A stretch of DNA of 37,567 nucleotides, taken from an uncultured Clostridia bacterium (lineage in GTDB: Bacteria > Bacillota > Clostridia > Christensenellales > Borkfalkiaceae). Both the position numbers and the translations under genes were made by a program. Where the stretch lies: assembly GCA_944368155.1 (NCBI GenBank), contig CALVWW010000010.1:1-37567 (forward strand), given 5' to 3'. Position 1 is the stretch's first letter; each line of letters opens with the position of its first letter. Positions 25,161-32,894 of the stretch are shown here, one piece after another. The notes under the pieces were generated by a model. The model saw nothing but the letters and a program-made list of their open reading frames with translations. It had not been told where the DNA came from and searched no databases.

Positions 25161-27296
25161 ATGGATAAGCTTGCTGATTACGAGCCGCTGGAATACTATT
25201 CAAAGCAGCTCAAAGACGAGTTTGAAAAAAATGCGCGCGACTACTTCGAAGATTTAGTAAAACGTTCGGGCGTAAACGAGGAGGAGAACGCCGCCACCGT
25301 TAAAAAATACAAGGCCGCCCTAAGCAAGGCAGAGGAGGAGGGCAAACGCCTTTCCTCGGGCAAGGCTCTCCGCGGATTTGTAATTTTTGTCGCCGTTGCC
25401 GCGCTCGTTGCCGCGGCTATACTCTTTCTCGTGTATTTCGGCGGCAATTCAAACTGGGTGTTGCTCTTTGTCGGCATACTGTGCGTCCTTCTCGGCATAG
25501 CTGCAATCGTGCTTTTATGCACCAAACTCAAACAGCTCATAAAGCTCAGGCAGCAGAAGTATGAAAAGGCAATGGCCGCCGCCGAGGCGATAAAACAGCA
25601 GGCGCTGGAGCAGATGCGCCCGTTGCATGCGCTCTTCACGTGGAATATGACGCGTGAGCTTGTGCTCAAAACGCTGCCCTTTATCACGCTCGACGAACAG
25701 CTCGACGTAAAGCGGCTCGACTTGTTCATCAAAAAATACGGCTTCCGTGCCGCCAACGCCGATTCCGACAGTTCGACTGTATTTTTGCTCTCCGGCACGG
25801 CCGACGGCAACCCCTTCCTGTTCGAACGCAAGTTCTGCCACAGAACTATAAGCAAAAGATATTCCGGCTCGCTCACAATACATTGGGTTACATACACGCG
25901 CGATTCAAACGGCAATACGCGCACAGTGAACCACTCCCAGACGCTTGTGGCGCACGTGGAAAAGCCCGCGCCTGCATACGATTACGAAACGTGCATGTAC
26001 TACGGCAACGAGGCCGCGCCCGACCTCACATTTTCACGCTATCCCAAACATTCGCACGCCCTCGACGATAAGGAGAGGGAGAAGATGATAAAAAGCGGCG
26101 GCAAAGAGCTCGCCAAAAAGAGCCGCGAGGCGATAAAGTCGGGTACCGGCGGCTTTACAGAAATTGCAAATACCGAGTTTGAAGTGCTCTTCGGCGCCAC
26201 CAACCGCAACAACGAAGTGCAGTTCCGCCTCATGTTCACCCCGCTCGCGCAGAACAATATGGTAGATTTGGTCACCTCGCGCGAGGGCTACGGCGACGAC
26301 TTCGCCTTCTATAAGATGGGTAAGCTCAACTGCATCCGCTCCGACCACGCCCAAAGCTGGCAGACGGACGCCAACCCCGCACGCTACATGAGCTATGACC
26401 TCGCCGCTGCCCGCGCGGCATTCCTTGCATATAATACCGAATATTTCAAATCGTTCTATTTTGACCTCGCGCCCGTGCTCTCCGTGCCGCTGTACCGCAT
26501 GCAGAAGCCGCGCGAGTTCATCTACCGCGATGTTTACGGCTCCAACTATACCGAGTATGAGGCCGAGGCTACGGCAAACAGGTTCGACCGTTCGGTATTT
26601 GCTCCGCCCGAGGCAAAGACCGAAAGCATACTCAAGGCCTCGTTCATTCAGAAGGACGGCGCTGCCGATAAAATGGCGGTCACGGCATATTCCTTCGACG
26701 CCGTCGAACGCATCGACTATGTTCCCGTTCTCGGCGGCGACGGTTATACCCACAACGTGCCCGTGCCCTGGATTGAGTATATCCCCGTCTCCCGCACGAG
26801 CGAAATGGAGCTTAAAGACACAGGTCTTTCGCGTGATAAATACGAAGAGGCGCGTTCATCTTCAGCGCTCGCCTCGTTTGTGCGCAGGTTCTCGGCGGGC
26901 GGCCATGCGGCCTATTGCGACGGACTTCTGGGAATCCCCGTAAACAACGGCGGATTCGGCGCCGGCGACGATAAAGAACTCAGCGGAATATTCGGCCTTA
27001 AAGAGGCCGTTGCAGGCACGGCTGCCTTCCTCACGGGTATAGAGGCGGTAAAGGCGGCGGCCGATATGCTCGACAAGGGTGAGAAGTCAGCGACTGAAGA
27101 GAGTGGAGTTTCCCGTTTGAAGGCAGAGGACGAAGAGGCGGCATATGAAGAGGCGGCCGCGGCCGACGCGACGCTTTCTGATACGGCAGAGTCTGAAGAA
27201 GAGACCCCCGCGGCTGACGCGTCCGAAGAAGAGCCGGAGGATGAAATACCCGCAGAGGGCATGCCTGAAGGAAAGGATGAGCCCGACGGGGAATAA
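25161..27296 (+). CDS. Large membrane protein with DUF3137-like domain, partner of LemA
   Basis: 711 residues from ATG 25161 behind AGGGAG. Two membrane segments (about 73-93 and 98-118) follow a charged N-terminus. The region about residues 330-400 (NTEFEVLFGATNRNNEVQFRL and on) resembles DUF3137, a family often encoded beside LemA. The last 85 residues are very acidic and repetitive (EEETPAADASEEEPEDE), probably disordered. The function is unknown; pairing with LemA 58 bases downstream suggests a membrane complex. It is much longer than typical DUF3137 proteins because of added middle and tail parts. Confidence 0.75.
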   Translation: MDKLADYEPLEYYSKQLKDEFEKNARDYFEDLVKRSGVNEEENAATVKKYKAALSKAEEEGKRLSSGKALRGFVIFVAVAALVAAAILFLVYFGGNSNWVLLFVGILCVLLGIAAIVLLCTKLKQLIKLRQQKYEKAMAAAEAIKQQALEQMRPLHALFTWNMTRELVLKTLPFITLDEQLDVKRLDLFIKKYGFRAANADSDSSTVFLLSGTADGNPFLFERKFCHRTISKRYSGSLTIHWVTYTRDSNGNTRTVNHSQTLVAHVEKPAPAYDYETCMYYGNEAAPDLTFSRYPKHSHALDDKEREKMIKSGGKELAKKSREAIKSGTGGFTEIANTEFEVLFGATNRNNEVQFRLMFTPLAQNNMVDLVTSREGYGDDFAFYKMGKLNCIRSDHAQSWQTDANPARYMSYDLAAARAAFLAYNTEYFKSFYFDLAPVLSVPLYRMQKPREFIYRDVYGSNYTEYEAEATANRFDRSVFAPPEAKTESILKASFIQKDGAADKMAVTAYSFDAVERIDYVPVLGGDGYTHNVPVPWIEYIPVSRTSEMELKDTGLSRDKYEEARSSSALASFVRRFSAGGHAAYCDGLLGIPVNNGGFGAGDDKELSGIFGLKEAVAGTAAFLTGIEAVKAAADMLDKGEKSATEESGVSRLKAEDEEAAYEEAAAADATLSDTAESEEETPAADASEEEPEDEIPAEGMPEGKDEPDGE

Positions 27297-27353
27297 ATAA
27301 GACCCCGAAGCTCTGAGAATAAAAAATCAAATAATTTTAAGGAGGAACTTTAA

Positions 27354-28019
27354 ATGGCAAACGAGCTTGACGAACTCACCGGTCCCGTGAATAAAGAGGG
27401 GCGCGACGTAGCCGTCATCGAAAAACAGCTCCCGATAAAGACGGGAGTGGGGTCTATTATCTTCGAGGTCATCCTCTGGATATTGGGTATAATTCCCGGC
27501 ATCGTCTTTCTCATCATGAAGATAAAGGCGGGCAACTATCTTTCGCAGCTCCAGCAGAAACTTCAGCACGACGCTTCGCAGATAGATAACTATCTTGAAC
27601 AGCGCGTGGTAATTCTGCAGAACTGCGCAAAGATTCTCGATAAGGCTATCGACCTCGACAAAACGACGATGACCCAGATTGCCGCTTACCGTTCGGGCAT
27701 GAATCCCGGCGACGGCGAGCGCAACGCAATAGCCCAGCAGATAGACGCAGTCGGCAGGAGCATCAACCTTGCTTTCGAAAGCTATCCCGACCTGAAGGCT
27801 CATGCGGAGATTGCCGACGCAATGCAGCAGAATTCATATCTTCAGAAGGAGATAACTGCCGCCCGCGAGCTGTACAACGATACCGTAAATATCTGGAACA
27901 GAGATATATACGCATGGCCCACCAAGATGATAGTTGCGGCAAAGCGCGGCTATACCACCCGCATACCTTTCACTACGTCTGCCGAAGTGAAGGAGCAGGC
28001 AAGGGGCGTATTCTTTTAA
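27354..28019 (+). CDS. lemA: LemA-family membrane protein
   Basis: 221 residues; TAAGGAGG precedes ATG 27354. One membrane segment (about residues 38-58: IIFEVILWILGIIPGIVFLIM). The cytoplasmic or outer helical part carries the LemA pattern: QRVVILQNCAKILD, AFESYPDLKAHAEIADAMQ, EITAARELYNDTVNIWN and a final PTKMIVAAKRGY. LemA proteins have a mostly helical fold; their role is unknown. Second gene of an operon with the DUF3137-like protein. A terminator follows at 28091. Confidence 0.93.
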   Translation: MANELDELTGPVNKEGRDVAVIEKQLPIKTGVGSIIFEVILWILGIIPGIVFLIMKIKAGNYLSQLQQKLQHDASQIDNYLEQRVVILQNCAKILDKAIDLDKTTMTQIAAYRSGMNPGDGERNAIAQQIDAVGRSINLAFESYPDLKAHAEIADAMQQNSYLQKEITAARELYNDTVNIWNRDIYAWPTKMIVAAKRGYTTRIPFTTSAEVKEQARGVFF

Positions 28020-28090
28020 GATGTAAGCCTCTTTACGGCAATGCCGGCAGCCGTAAGCTGATTCGGCGTGAAAAATTGAATTAAAAAACG

Positions 28091-28122
28091 GGGCGGCGTT
28101 CGCATATTTGCGAACGCCGCCC
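28091..28122. terminator. Bidirectional hairpin after lemA
   Basis: Perfect 14-bp arms GGGCGGCGTTCGCA (28091-28104 and 28109-28122) with a TATT loop, between converging genes. The remaining gap to 28311 has only short repeats of CGCGCATACTATTT (28259-28272, 28276-28289). Confidence 0.75.
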
Positions 28123-28311
28123 ATGTTTGATTAGAGGACTTAAATTCCTCTTTCAGTCGGCTTTATTGATTGCCTTAAAACTGTGTTATTTGCGGCATAT
28201 GCGCGGGTCAACAGGCCCGCGCATACCCTTTCGGCCGTATGCGCCGCGGCTCAAAGTCCGCGCATACTATTTTCCCGCGCATACTATTTATTTACCGCAC
28301 TTTGCGGCGTA

Positions 28312-30084
28312 TTATTTATTCTTTTTCCTCAAAGCCAGCACAATTCCCGCAGCCGCGCCGGCAAGCGCAATCACCGCGACGGCGCCTATTATCCAAAGCG
28401 CCGTGGTGAGGCCGTCTATGTCCGAGCTGTTCCCATCGACTGCCGCCTGAAGAGCCTCTATAGCGTCCCATATCGCTTCGTCAGCCGATTCAAGAGAAGC
28501 TTCTAAGCCGGCTAAATCTGCCGCAATCTCGCCCGCAAGCGCGTCGTCCGCCGCCGCAAAATCTGTGCGGATGAGTGCGTCTGCCGCCTTATATGCCTCG
28601 TCGAGCGCCGCAAGCGCATTTTCGAGTTCGGAAGTATCCGCGCCGCCTGAATTTATCAGCTCTTCAAGCCTTTCAATCTCGCTTTCAAGGTTGTTCTGCA
28701 CGGTATTTATGCTTTCCTGCAAAGTCGTCTGCGTCTCGTCAAGCTTGCTTTCAAGCCCGCTTATAACGCTTTCTATTCCGTCAATATCTGCATTAATGAG
28801 TTCATCTGCCGCCTTATATGCCGTCGTCAAACCATTTATCGCCTGCGTGAGCGCAGCGGAGTCGGCTTTTGCCGCGATAGCCTCTTCGAGGTCTTTTACC
28901 GCTTTGTCAAGATTTTCCTGAACTCCTTTTATAGCTATGTCAAGAGCTTTGTCGGCCTCAATAAGCGTATTTTCTAATTCGGTCATGTCACCGGAAATGT
29001 CTGTTGCAAGCGCGTCGTCCGCCGCCTTATAGGCGTCGATAAGATTTGCAAGCGCCTCGGCAAGCGTTGCCGAATCGACTGTCGTCCCGTCGGCCGAGAG
29101 CAATTCGTCCACCTTGTCAATTGCCTCTGTAAGAGCGGTGTTGATGCTGTCAATCGCCGTCTGCAGTTTGCCGTCGGCCTCTTCAAAAGCGGTCTCTATA
29201 GTATTCTGAAGGGTACCCAGCGCCGTTTCAAGCCCGGTGCCGGTTATATAGTCGCTGTTAATTGTGGCAACGGTGTCCTTCAATGTTTCGAGCTGTGAAA
29301 TGAGCTGCGCAAGGCCGCCTGCAAGGTCGGATATATCTGCAGTGGTATCGGTCAGTCCGTCAAACGAATCAACCGCGGCCGTTATCAGCCCGTTTATATT
29401 TGTTATCTGCGTCTGCAGGTCTGTTCCGTCAACCGTTCCGATATCCTCTTTGAGCTCCTCAATGGCCGCTTCCAGTGCGGAAACGGCACTGCCCAAATCG
29501 TTGGTCACGTTGATATAAGAGGCCTCCGGGGCGATATAGTTGCCCGCATCTTCGCCGCTGAGTGAGTAGGTAACCCGCACCTTCCAGCCGCTTTCGGCAC
29601 TGCCGGTAACTTCAGTTACGGTAGCAGTAACGGTCACGTCGTCGCCCTCTTCCATGCCCGAAATTGAAAGGTAAGTAACAGTTGCCGTCGGCGTTCCGCT
29701 ATCGTCGGTGGAGACGGTGACTTCCACACTGTCTATGGTGAGTTGCCTGTGTGCAATTTCCACGGTGAACTCAACCGAAGTTGAGGGGTAATAAAGTTTA
29801 TTCGCACCGTCAACATATTTCGCAAAGGTTGCCGTAACGGTATGTGTGCCAGCCGCTGTGGGCAGGCCTTCAATCGGCTGCCCGTCTGTTCCTGTGTACG
29901 AATACGTAACTTCCACATTATATGTATTGTTTTCAACGACGGGCGCTAACGTTTCGCCATAGGTGATATTTTCCGCAGTAACGGAGTATTCGGGCGGCGT
30001 ACGCGTAGCGTATACCGCATAGGGGTAGTCATCGTTATAGCCCGTATCGCCGTAATTATTTTCGTCTTGAGAGATATCCGCTTT
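28312..30084 (-). pseudogene. C-terminal part of surface protein 2 (other frame): MBG-like domain, coiled coil, membrane anchor
   Basis: Reads in the frame shifted by one base relative to 30056-30988; no ribosome site or sensible start was found, so it is best seen as the continuation of that gene. After about 20 residues (QDENNYGDTGYNDDYPYAVY) comes an MBG-like domain (YGETLAPVV to HRQLTID), a second beta-rich repeat, then a long coiled-coil of about 350 residues with internal repeats of AYKAADDAL-type segments. The end has a membrane helix (LWIIGAVAVIALAGAAAGIVLAL) and RKKNK, a C-terminal anchor in the cell membrane. Joining the two frames by removing one base gives exactly 892 codons including the stop. 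Confidence 0.7.
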
Positions 30085-30988
30085 CAACTGCAATTCCTGC
30101 CGCGGTATTTGCAGAAATATCGGCCGAAGCAAAATATCCTCCAGTAATAGTGACGATGGAACTGTAAACCGTATAAATATAATTTTCACCAAAATAGCCA
30201 CTCTCAATGGTGAAGGGACCATAATTTGCCACGCCGCTGCCATAGGATTCAGCCGTATTGCCCGTAATTTCGCCACCCTTCACAGTAAAGCCGACCCCGT
30301 GCGCATATACGCCGCCGCCAAAACCGGATGCATTGTTGCCCGATATCTCGCCGCCGTACATGATAAAACTGGCGTCAGTATTCACATACACTCCGCCGCC
30401 GTTGACTGCCGAGTTACCCGATATCTTGCCGTCGTACATGGTGAAAGTTGCGTTGCTGCCGTACACATATACGCCGCCGCCTCGATTCGTATTTCCGCCT
30501 CCTGTGATAACGCCGCCGGTTATTGTGCCTGTTTTTGTTGCAGAAGTATAATCCGAATCGGAAGTATCCGTTACAAATACATATTTGTCGTTGCTGTCAA
30601 CATAGTAAGCGTGCTGGTGCTCTGTTGCCGTGCTTGTGCTCTGGCAGTCGCACAGCGTTAAGGTTGCGCCGCTTTCAACCGTTATAACCGAGCTCGAGCC
30701 CGTGCCCGTCAGCATATAGCCGTTTAAGCACAGCGTTACCGTGCCGCTGACCGTAAGGTCGGTCGTAAGGTCAACGTCGCCCGAAAGATAGTAGTTGTTG
30801 CCGCCCGTGAGAGTAGCGGTATCTGCCGTCAACTCAGACCAACCGCTATGGGTTGTATCGTGGGCATTTTCGGCGCTCGCCGACTGCGTTTTCGGCATTA
30901 AAAAGTAAATGCCCGGCGCCGCGCACAGCACAAACGCAATCGCAAGTATTGCCGAAAGTAATGTGCGCTTGCTCTTGGTAGAGTTCAT
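30056..30988 (-). CDS. N-terminal part of surface protein 2, beta-helix repeats, frameshifted
   Basis: 310 residues from ATG 30988, which has AAGGAGG 7 bases upstream; an in-frame start at 31051 is less likely. A signal peptide (about 6-37) precedes the LCLNGYMLTGTGSS block shared with the protein at 1-1807, and then repeats like FTMYDGKISGN...GGGVYV that build a right-handed beta-helix. The frame ends at a TAA (30056) just after GGYFASADISANTAAGIAVESGYL. The continuation is in the next frame (28312-30084), so a single-base shift near 30081-30090 splits one gene. It may be a mutation, a phase-variation event or a sequencing error. Confidence 0.75.
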   Translation of the reverse strand: MNSTKSKRTLLSAILAIAFVLCAAPGIYFLMPKTQSASAENAHDTTHSGWSELTADTATLTGGNNYYLSGDVDLTTDLTVSGTVTLCLNGYMLTGTGSSSVITVESGATLTLCDCQSTSTATEHQHAYYVDSNDKYVFVTDTSDSDYTSATKTGTITGGVITGGGNTNRGGGVYVYGSNATFTMYDGKISGNSAVNGGGVYVNTDASFIMYGGEISGNNASGFGGGVYAHGVGFTVKGGEITGNTAESYGSGVANYGPFTIESGYFGENYIYTVYSSIVTITGGYFASADISANTAAGIAVESGYLSRRK

Positions 30989-31086
30989 AAAATTATCCTC
31001 CTTATATTTTGCAGGGGATATTTTTTCGGCGACGAAAAAGCGTGCCTTCAACCGAAGACACTCCCTGCATCAATATCTCCGATTGT

Positions 31087-31178
31087 TGCGACACAATTTC
31101 CACAATATACGGAAAAGAAGATACCAACTGCCATATAGTTGTATCCGTATTCTAACAAAAATATAATGTTGTGTCGCA
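31087..31178. repeat. Nested palindrome A
   Basis: Outer arms TGCGACACAA (31087-31096) and TTGTGTCGCA (31169-31178) enclose ATACGGA/TCCGTAT (31107-31113, 31144-31150) and an inner ATACCAACT/AGTTGTAT pair around GCCAT. 92 bases in all, in the probable leader of the surface gene. Confidence 0.6.
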
Positions 31179-31340
31179 GTTACGATATAGCACAAGCGGG
31201 GGTGTTTTACAAGGGGCAGATTGTAAGTTTTTGTTGCAATTTTTGCGTGCCGCTTATTTCTTTGCGGCTGCGTTTGAATAAAAAATAAGAGCGCCCCCAA
31301 TTAAGGGAACGCCCGCAGAGTATGTATCTCTTAATTGTTT

Positions 31341-31424
31341 GCGCTATAATTTATCCGAATAAGGATATAAAGGGTACACCAATGCCATTGTGTAACCATA
31401 TCCGGACATATAAAATTATAGCGC
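31341..31424. repeat. Nested palindrome B
   Basis: Perfect 12-base outer arms GCGCTATAATTT (31341-31352) and AAATTATAGCGC (31413-31424) enclose GGATAT/ATATCC and an inner GGTACACCAATG/CATTGTGTAACC pair around GCC. 84 bases. The centre resembles palindrome A (both have TGCCAT at the tip). Confidence 0.65.
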
Positions 31425-31696
31425 AGATAAATTATAACATATTCTGTTTAAAAATGCAATATCGCTATTGATTGCAACGCAAATCACGCCGCAGACAATA
31501 ACTTTACGCATAAAAAACAGTATTTTGCAGCGCTGAATAAAAATTCTGTTAAAGGGGAGCAGAAACAAAGCCCGGTCAGTTTAGCATATATTGTGTATAA
31601 AAGGGAGTAAAGAAATATATATTGTATATATAGCAACAATAAGTGCCTGCCGCAAAATTTTTTCATAAAAAAGCTGAAAAAAATAATGAAAAACGC

Positions 31697-31725
31697 TTGA
31701 TTTTTGCAAACAGATTTGGTATATT
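31697..31725 (+). promoter_or_regulatory. Promoter of the tRNA cluster
   Basis: TTGATT (31697-31702), 17 bases, TATATT (31720-31725); 13 bases before tRNA-Val. Confidence 0.65.
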
Positions 31726-31737
31726 AGTTAAGCGTTC

Positions 31738-31813
31738 GGGAGCTTAGCTCAGTTGGGAGAGCAACTGCCCTACAAGCAGTGGGTCACAGGTTCGAGCCCT
31801 GTAGCTCCCACCA
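31738..31813 (+). tRNA. tRNA-Val (anticodon TAC)
   Basis: Complete cloverleaf with acceptor GGGAGCT/AGCTCCC, anticodon TAC in the loop between CTGCC and GGCAG-type stems, T loop TTCGAGC and an encoded CCA end. First gene of a three-tRNA transcript. Confidence 0.97.
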
Positions 31814-31838
31814 ATAAGATAGTGCGTATGAATATCAT

Positions 31839-31913
31839 GCGGGAATGGCTCAGTGGTAGAGCGTCACCTTGCCAAGGTGAATGTCGCGGGTTCGAATCTC
31901 GTTTCCCGCTCCA
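31839..31913 (+). tRNA. tRNA-Gly (anticodon GCC)
   Basis: Acceptor GCGGGAA/TTCCCGC, anticodon stem CACCT/AGGTG around TGCCA, T loop TTCGAAT, encoded CCA. 25 bases after tRNA-Val. Confidence 0.97.
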
Positions 31914-31947
31914 ATTTATTCATCCGCACTATTTTTTTGTTTAAAGC

Positions 31948-32022
31948 GGCGCTATAGCCAAGTGGTAAGGCAAGGGCCTGCAAAGCCCTGACTCCCCGGT
32001 TCAAATCCGGGTGGCGCCTCCA
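31948..32022 (+). tRNA. tRNA-Cys (anticodon GCA)
   Basis: Acceptor GGCGCTA/TGGCGCC, anticodon stem AGGGC/GCCCT around CTGCAAA, T loop TTCAAAT, encoded CCA. Last of the three linked tRNAs. Confidence 0.97.
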
Positions 32023-32025
32023 ACA

Positions 32026-32060
32026 AAAAGTGCTTTAAGCCTCGCGCTTAAAGCACTTTT
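32026..32060 (+). terminator. Terminator of the tRNA cluster
   Basis: Perfect 15-bp stem AAAAGTGCTTTAAGC (32026-32040 with 32046-32060) with a 5-base loop and a T-rich tail (TTTTGTTATTTT). Confidence 0.85.
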
Positions 32061-32101
32061 GTTATTTTATCCAAACAACGGATACATACAGAAACAATTT
32101 A

Positions 32102-32286
32102 ATAATATGCTACTGTGGTGGTTAATAATATGCTTGTGTGGTGGAATCGGCAGACACGCGTCGCGGCAAACTCTGCTTCACGGCCGCTCGGCTTTTCGCC
32201 AAGCGGCGGGCTTGTGTCGTTGCCGCTCCTTTTCGCAAAAAATCTTGCCATGCAATCTTTTTTGCGAGTTATAGTTTTTTTAAAAT
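32102..32286 (+). repeat. Two short 5' fragments of tRNA-Leu and GC-rich insert
   Basis: GCTACTGTGGTGG (32109-32121) and a 26-nt exact start of tRNA-Leu (32132-32157) lie in a 22-nt tandem repeat, each preceded by TTAATAATAT. A GC-rich segment of about 70 nt with a hairpin (GCCGCTCGGC/GCCAAGCGGC) follows, then an AT-rich stretch leading to the first full spacer. Confidence 0.6.
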
Positions 32287-32551
32287 TTTTGGCAGAAAGA
32301 AACTAACAAAAAATTCACAAAAAATCTGAAAACTTCACAAAAACTCATGCTTGTGTGGTGGAATCGGCAGACACAAGGGACTTAAAATTTTTGGCAGAAA
32401 GAAACTAACAAAAAATTCACAAAAAATCTGAAAACTTCACAAAAACTTACGCTACTGTGGTGGAATCGGCAGACACAAGGGACTTAAAATTTTTGGCAGA
32501 AAGAAACTAACAGAAAGTTCACAAAAAATCTGAAAACTTCACAAAAATCAT
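32287..32551 (+). repeat. Tandem array of truncated tRNA-Leu 5' halves and spacers
   Basis: 40-nt halves at 32349-32388 (identical to the first 40 nt of the intact gene) and 32451-32490 (38 of 40) alternate with spacers of 61-62 nt (32287-32348, 32389-32450, 32491-32551) that are nearly identical. The period is 101-102 nt. Every half stops in the anticodon loop after ACTTAAAAT. Each spacer carries TTCACAAAAA twice, 20 nt apart, like integrase arm sites. Confidence 0.85.
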
Positions 32552-32639
32552 GCTTGTGTGGTGGAATCGGCAGACACAAGGGACTTAAAATCCCTCGGTT
32601 GAACAAACCGTATCGGTTCAAGTCCGATCACAAGCACCA
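32552..32639 (+). tRNA. tRNA-Leu (anticodon TAA)
   Basis: Intact 88-nt type II tRNA with acceptor GCTTGTG/CACAAGC, anticodon stem AGGGA/TCCCT around CTTAAAA, long variable arm, T loop TTCAAGT and encoded CCA. It is the right-hand end of the truncated-half array and the likely former attachment site. Confidence 0.96.
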
Positions 32640-32640
32640 T

Positions 32641-32671
32641 CGAAAAAGCGCTCATTTTGAGTGCTTTTTCG
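32641..32671. terminator. Hairpin terminator after tRNA-Leu
   Basis: 14-bp stem with one G-T pair (CGAAAAAGCGCTCA, 32641-32654, with 32658-32671), immediately after the CCA end. Confidence 0.75.
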
Positions 32672-32894
32672 TCATTTTAGCGGCAAAAACGGACTTGAAT
32701 AAGTCCGCGCGAGGGCGAACGCCCGAAGCTATGCCGAGGGGACCCCTTCAGGGGTTTCGGCATATCGCTAATTGAGAATCGGGAGAAATTCACAGCAATT
32801 TCTCCCGTTTTGTTATGTTTGGGAAGAGATTGGGTAGTAAATTTTTGCCGTTTTTGCCTAAAATTTGGCATTTTTAATTGATTTTGTTTGTTCT
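32672..32894. other. Gap between tRNA-Leu and integrase
   Basis: No gene. It holds a hairpin with nested arms ATGCCGA/TCGGCAT and CCCC/GGGG (about 32731-32763) and a perfect hairpin CGGGAGAAATT/AATTTCTCCCG (32780-32790 with 32797-32807) with a short T run, a likely terminator. Probable attachment-site region of the element. Confidence 0.5.

Larger units (their letters stand above)
30989..31737. other. Noncoding region with two related nested palindromes
   Basis: No gene. It carries the leader of the surface gene, two long imperfect palindromes (listed separately) and, at its right end, the promoter of the tRNA cluster. A weak hairpin with a T-rich tail on the minus strand lies at about 31280-31310. 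Confidence 0.45.

Noticed and set aside
26034-26753. Leftward open frame of 239 codons
   Set aside because: Antisense shadow of the DUF3137-like gene.
28312-30276. Independent gene from the ATG at 30276
   Set aside because: The first 65 codons overlap the beta-helix frame, lack homology and have no ribosome site; better explained as the frameshifted second half of the 30988 gene.
32132-32220. A further complete tRNA-Leu
   Set aside because: Only the first 26 bases match; the anticodon stem, T arm and acceptor 3' strand are missing.
32102-32640. CRISPR array
   Set aside because: The regular 101-102 nt period comes from tRNA halves with conserved spacers; CRISPR spacers would differ from each other, and no cas genes are present.
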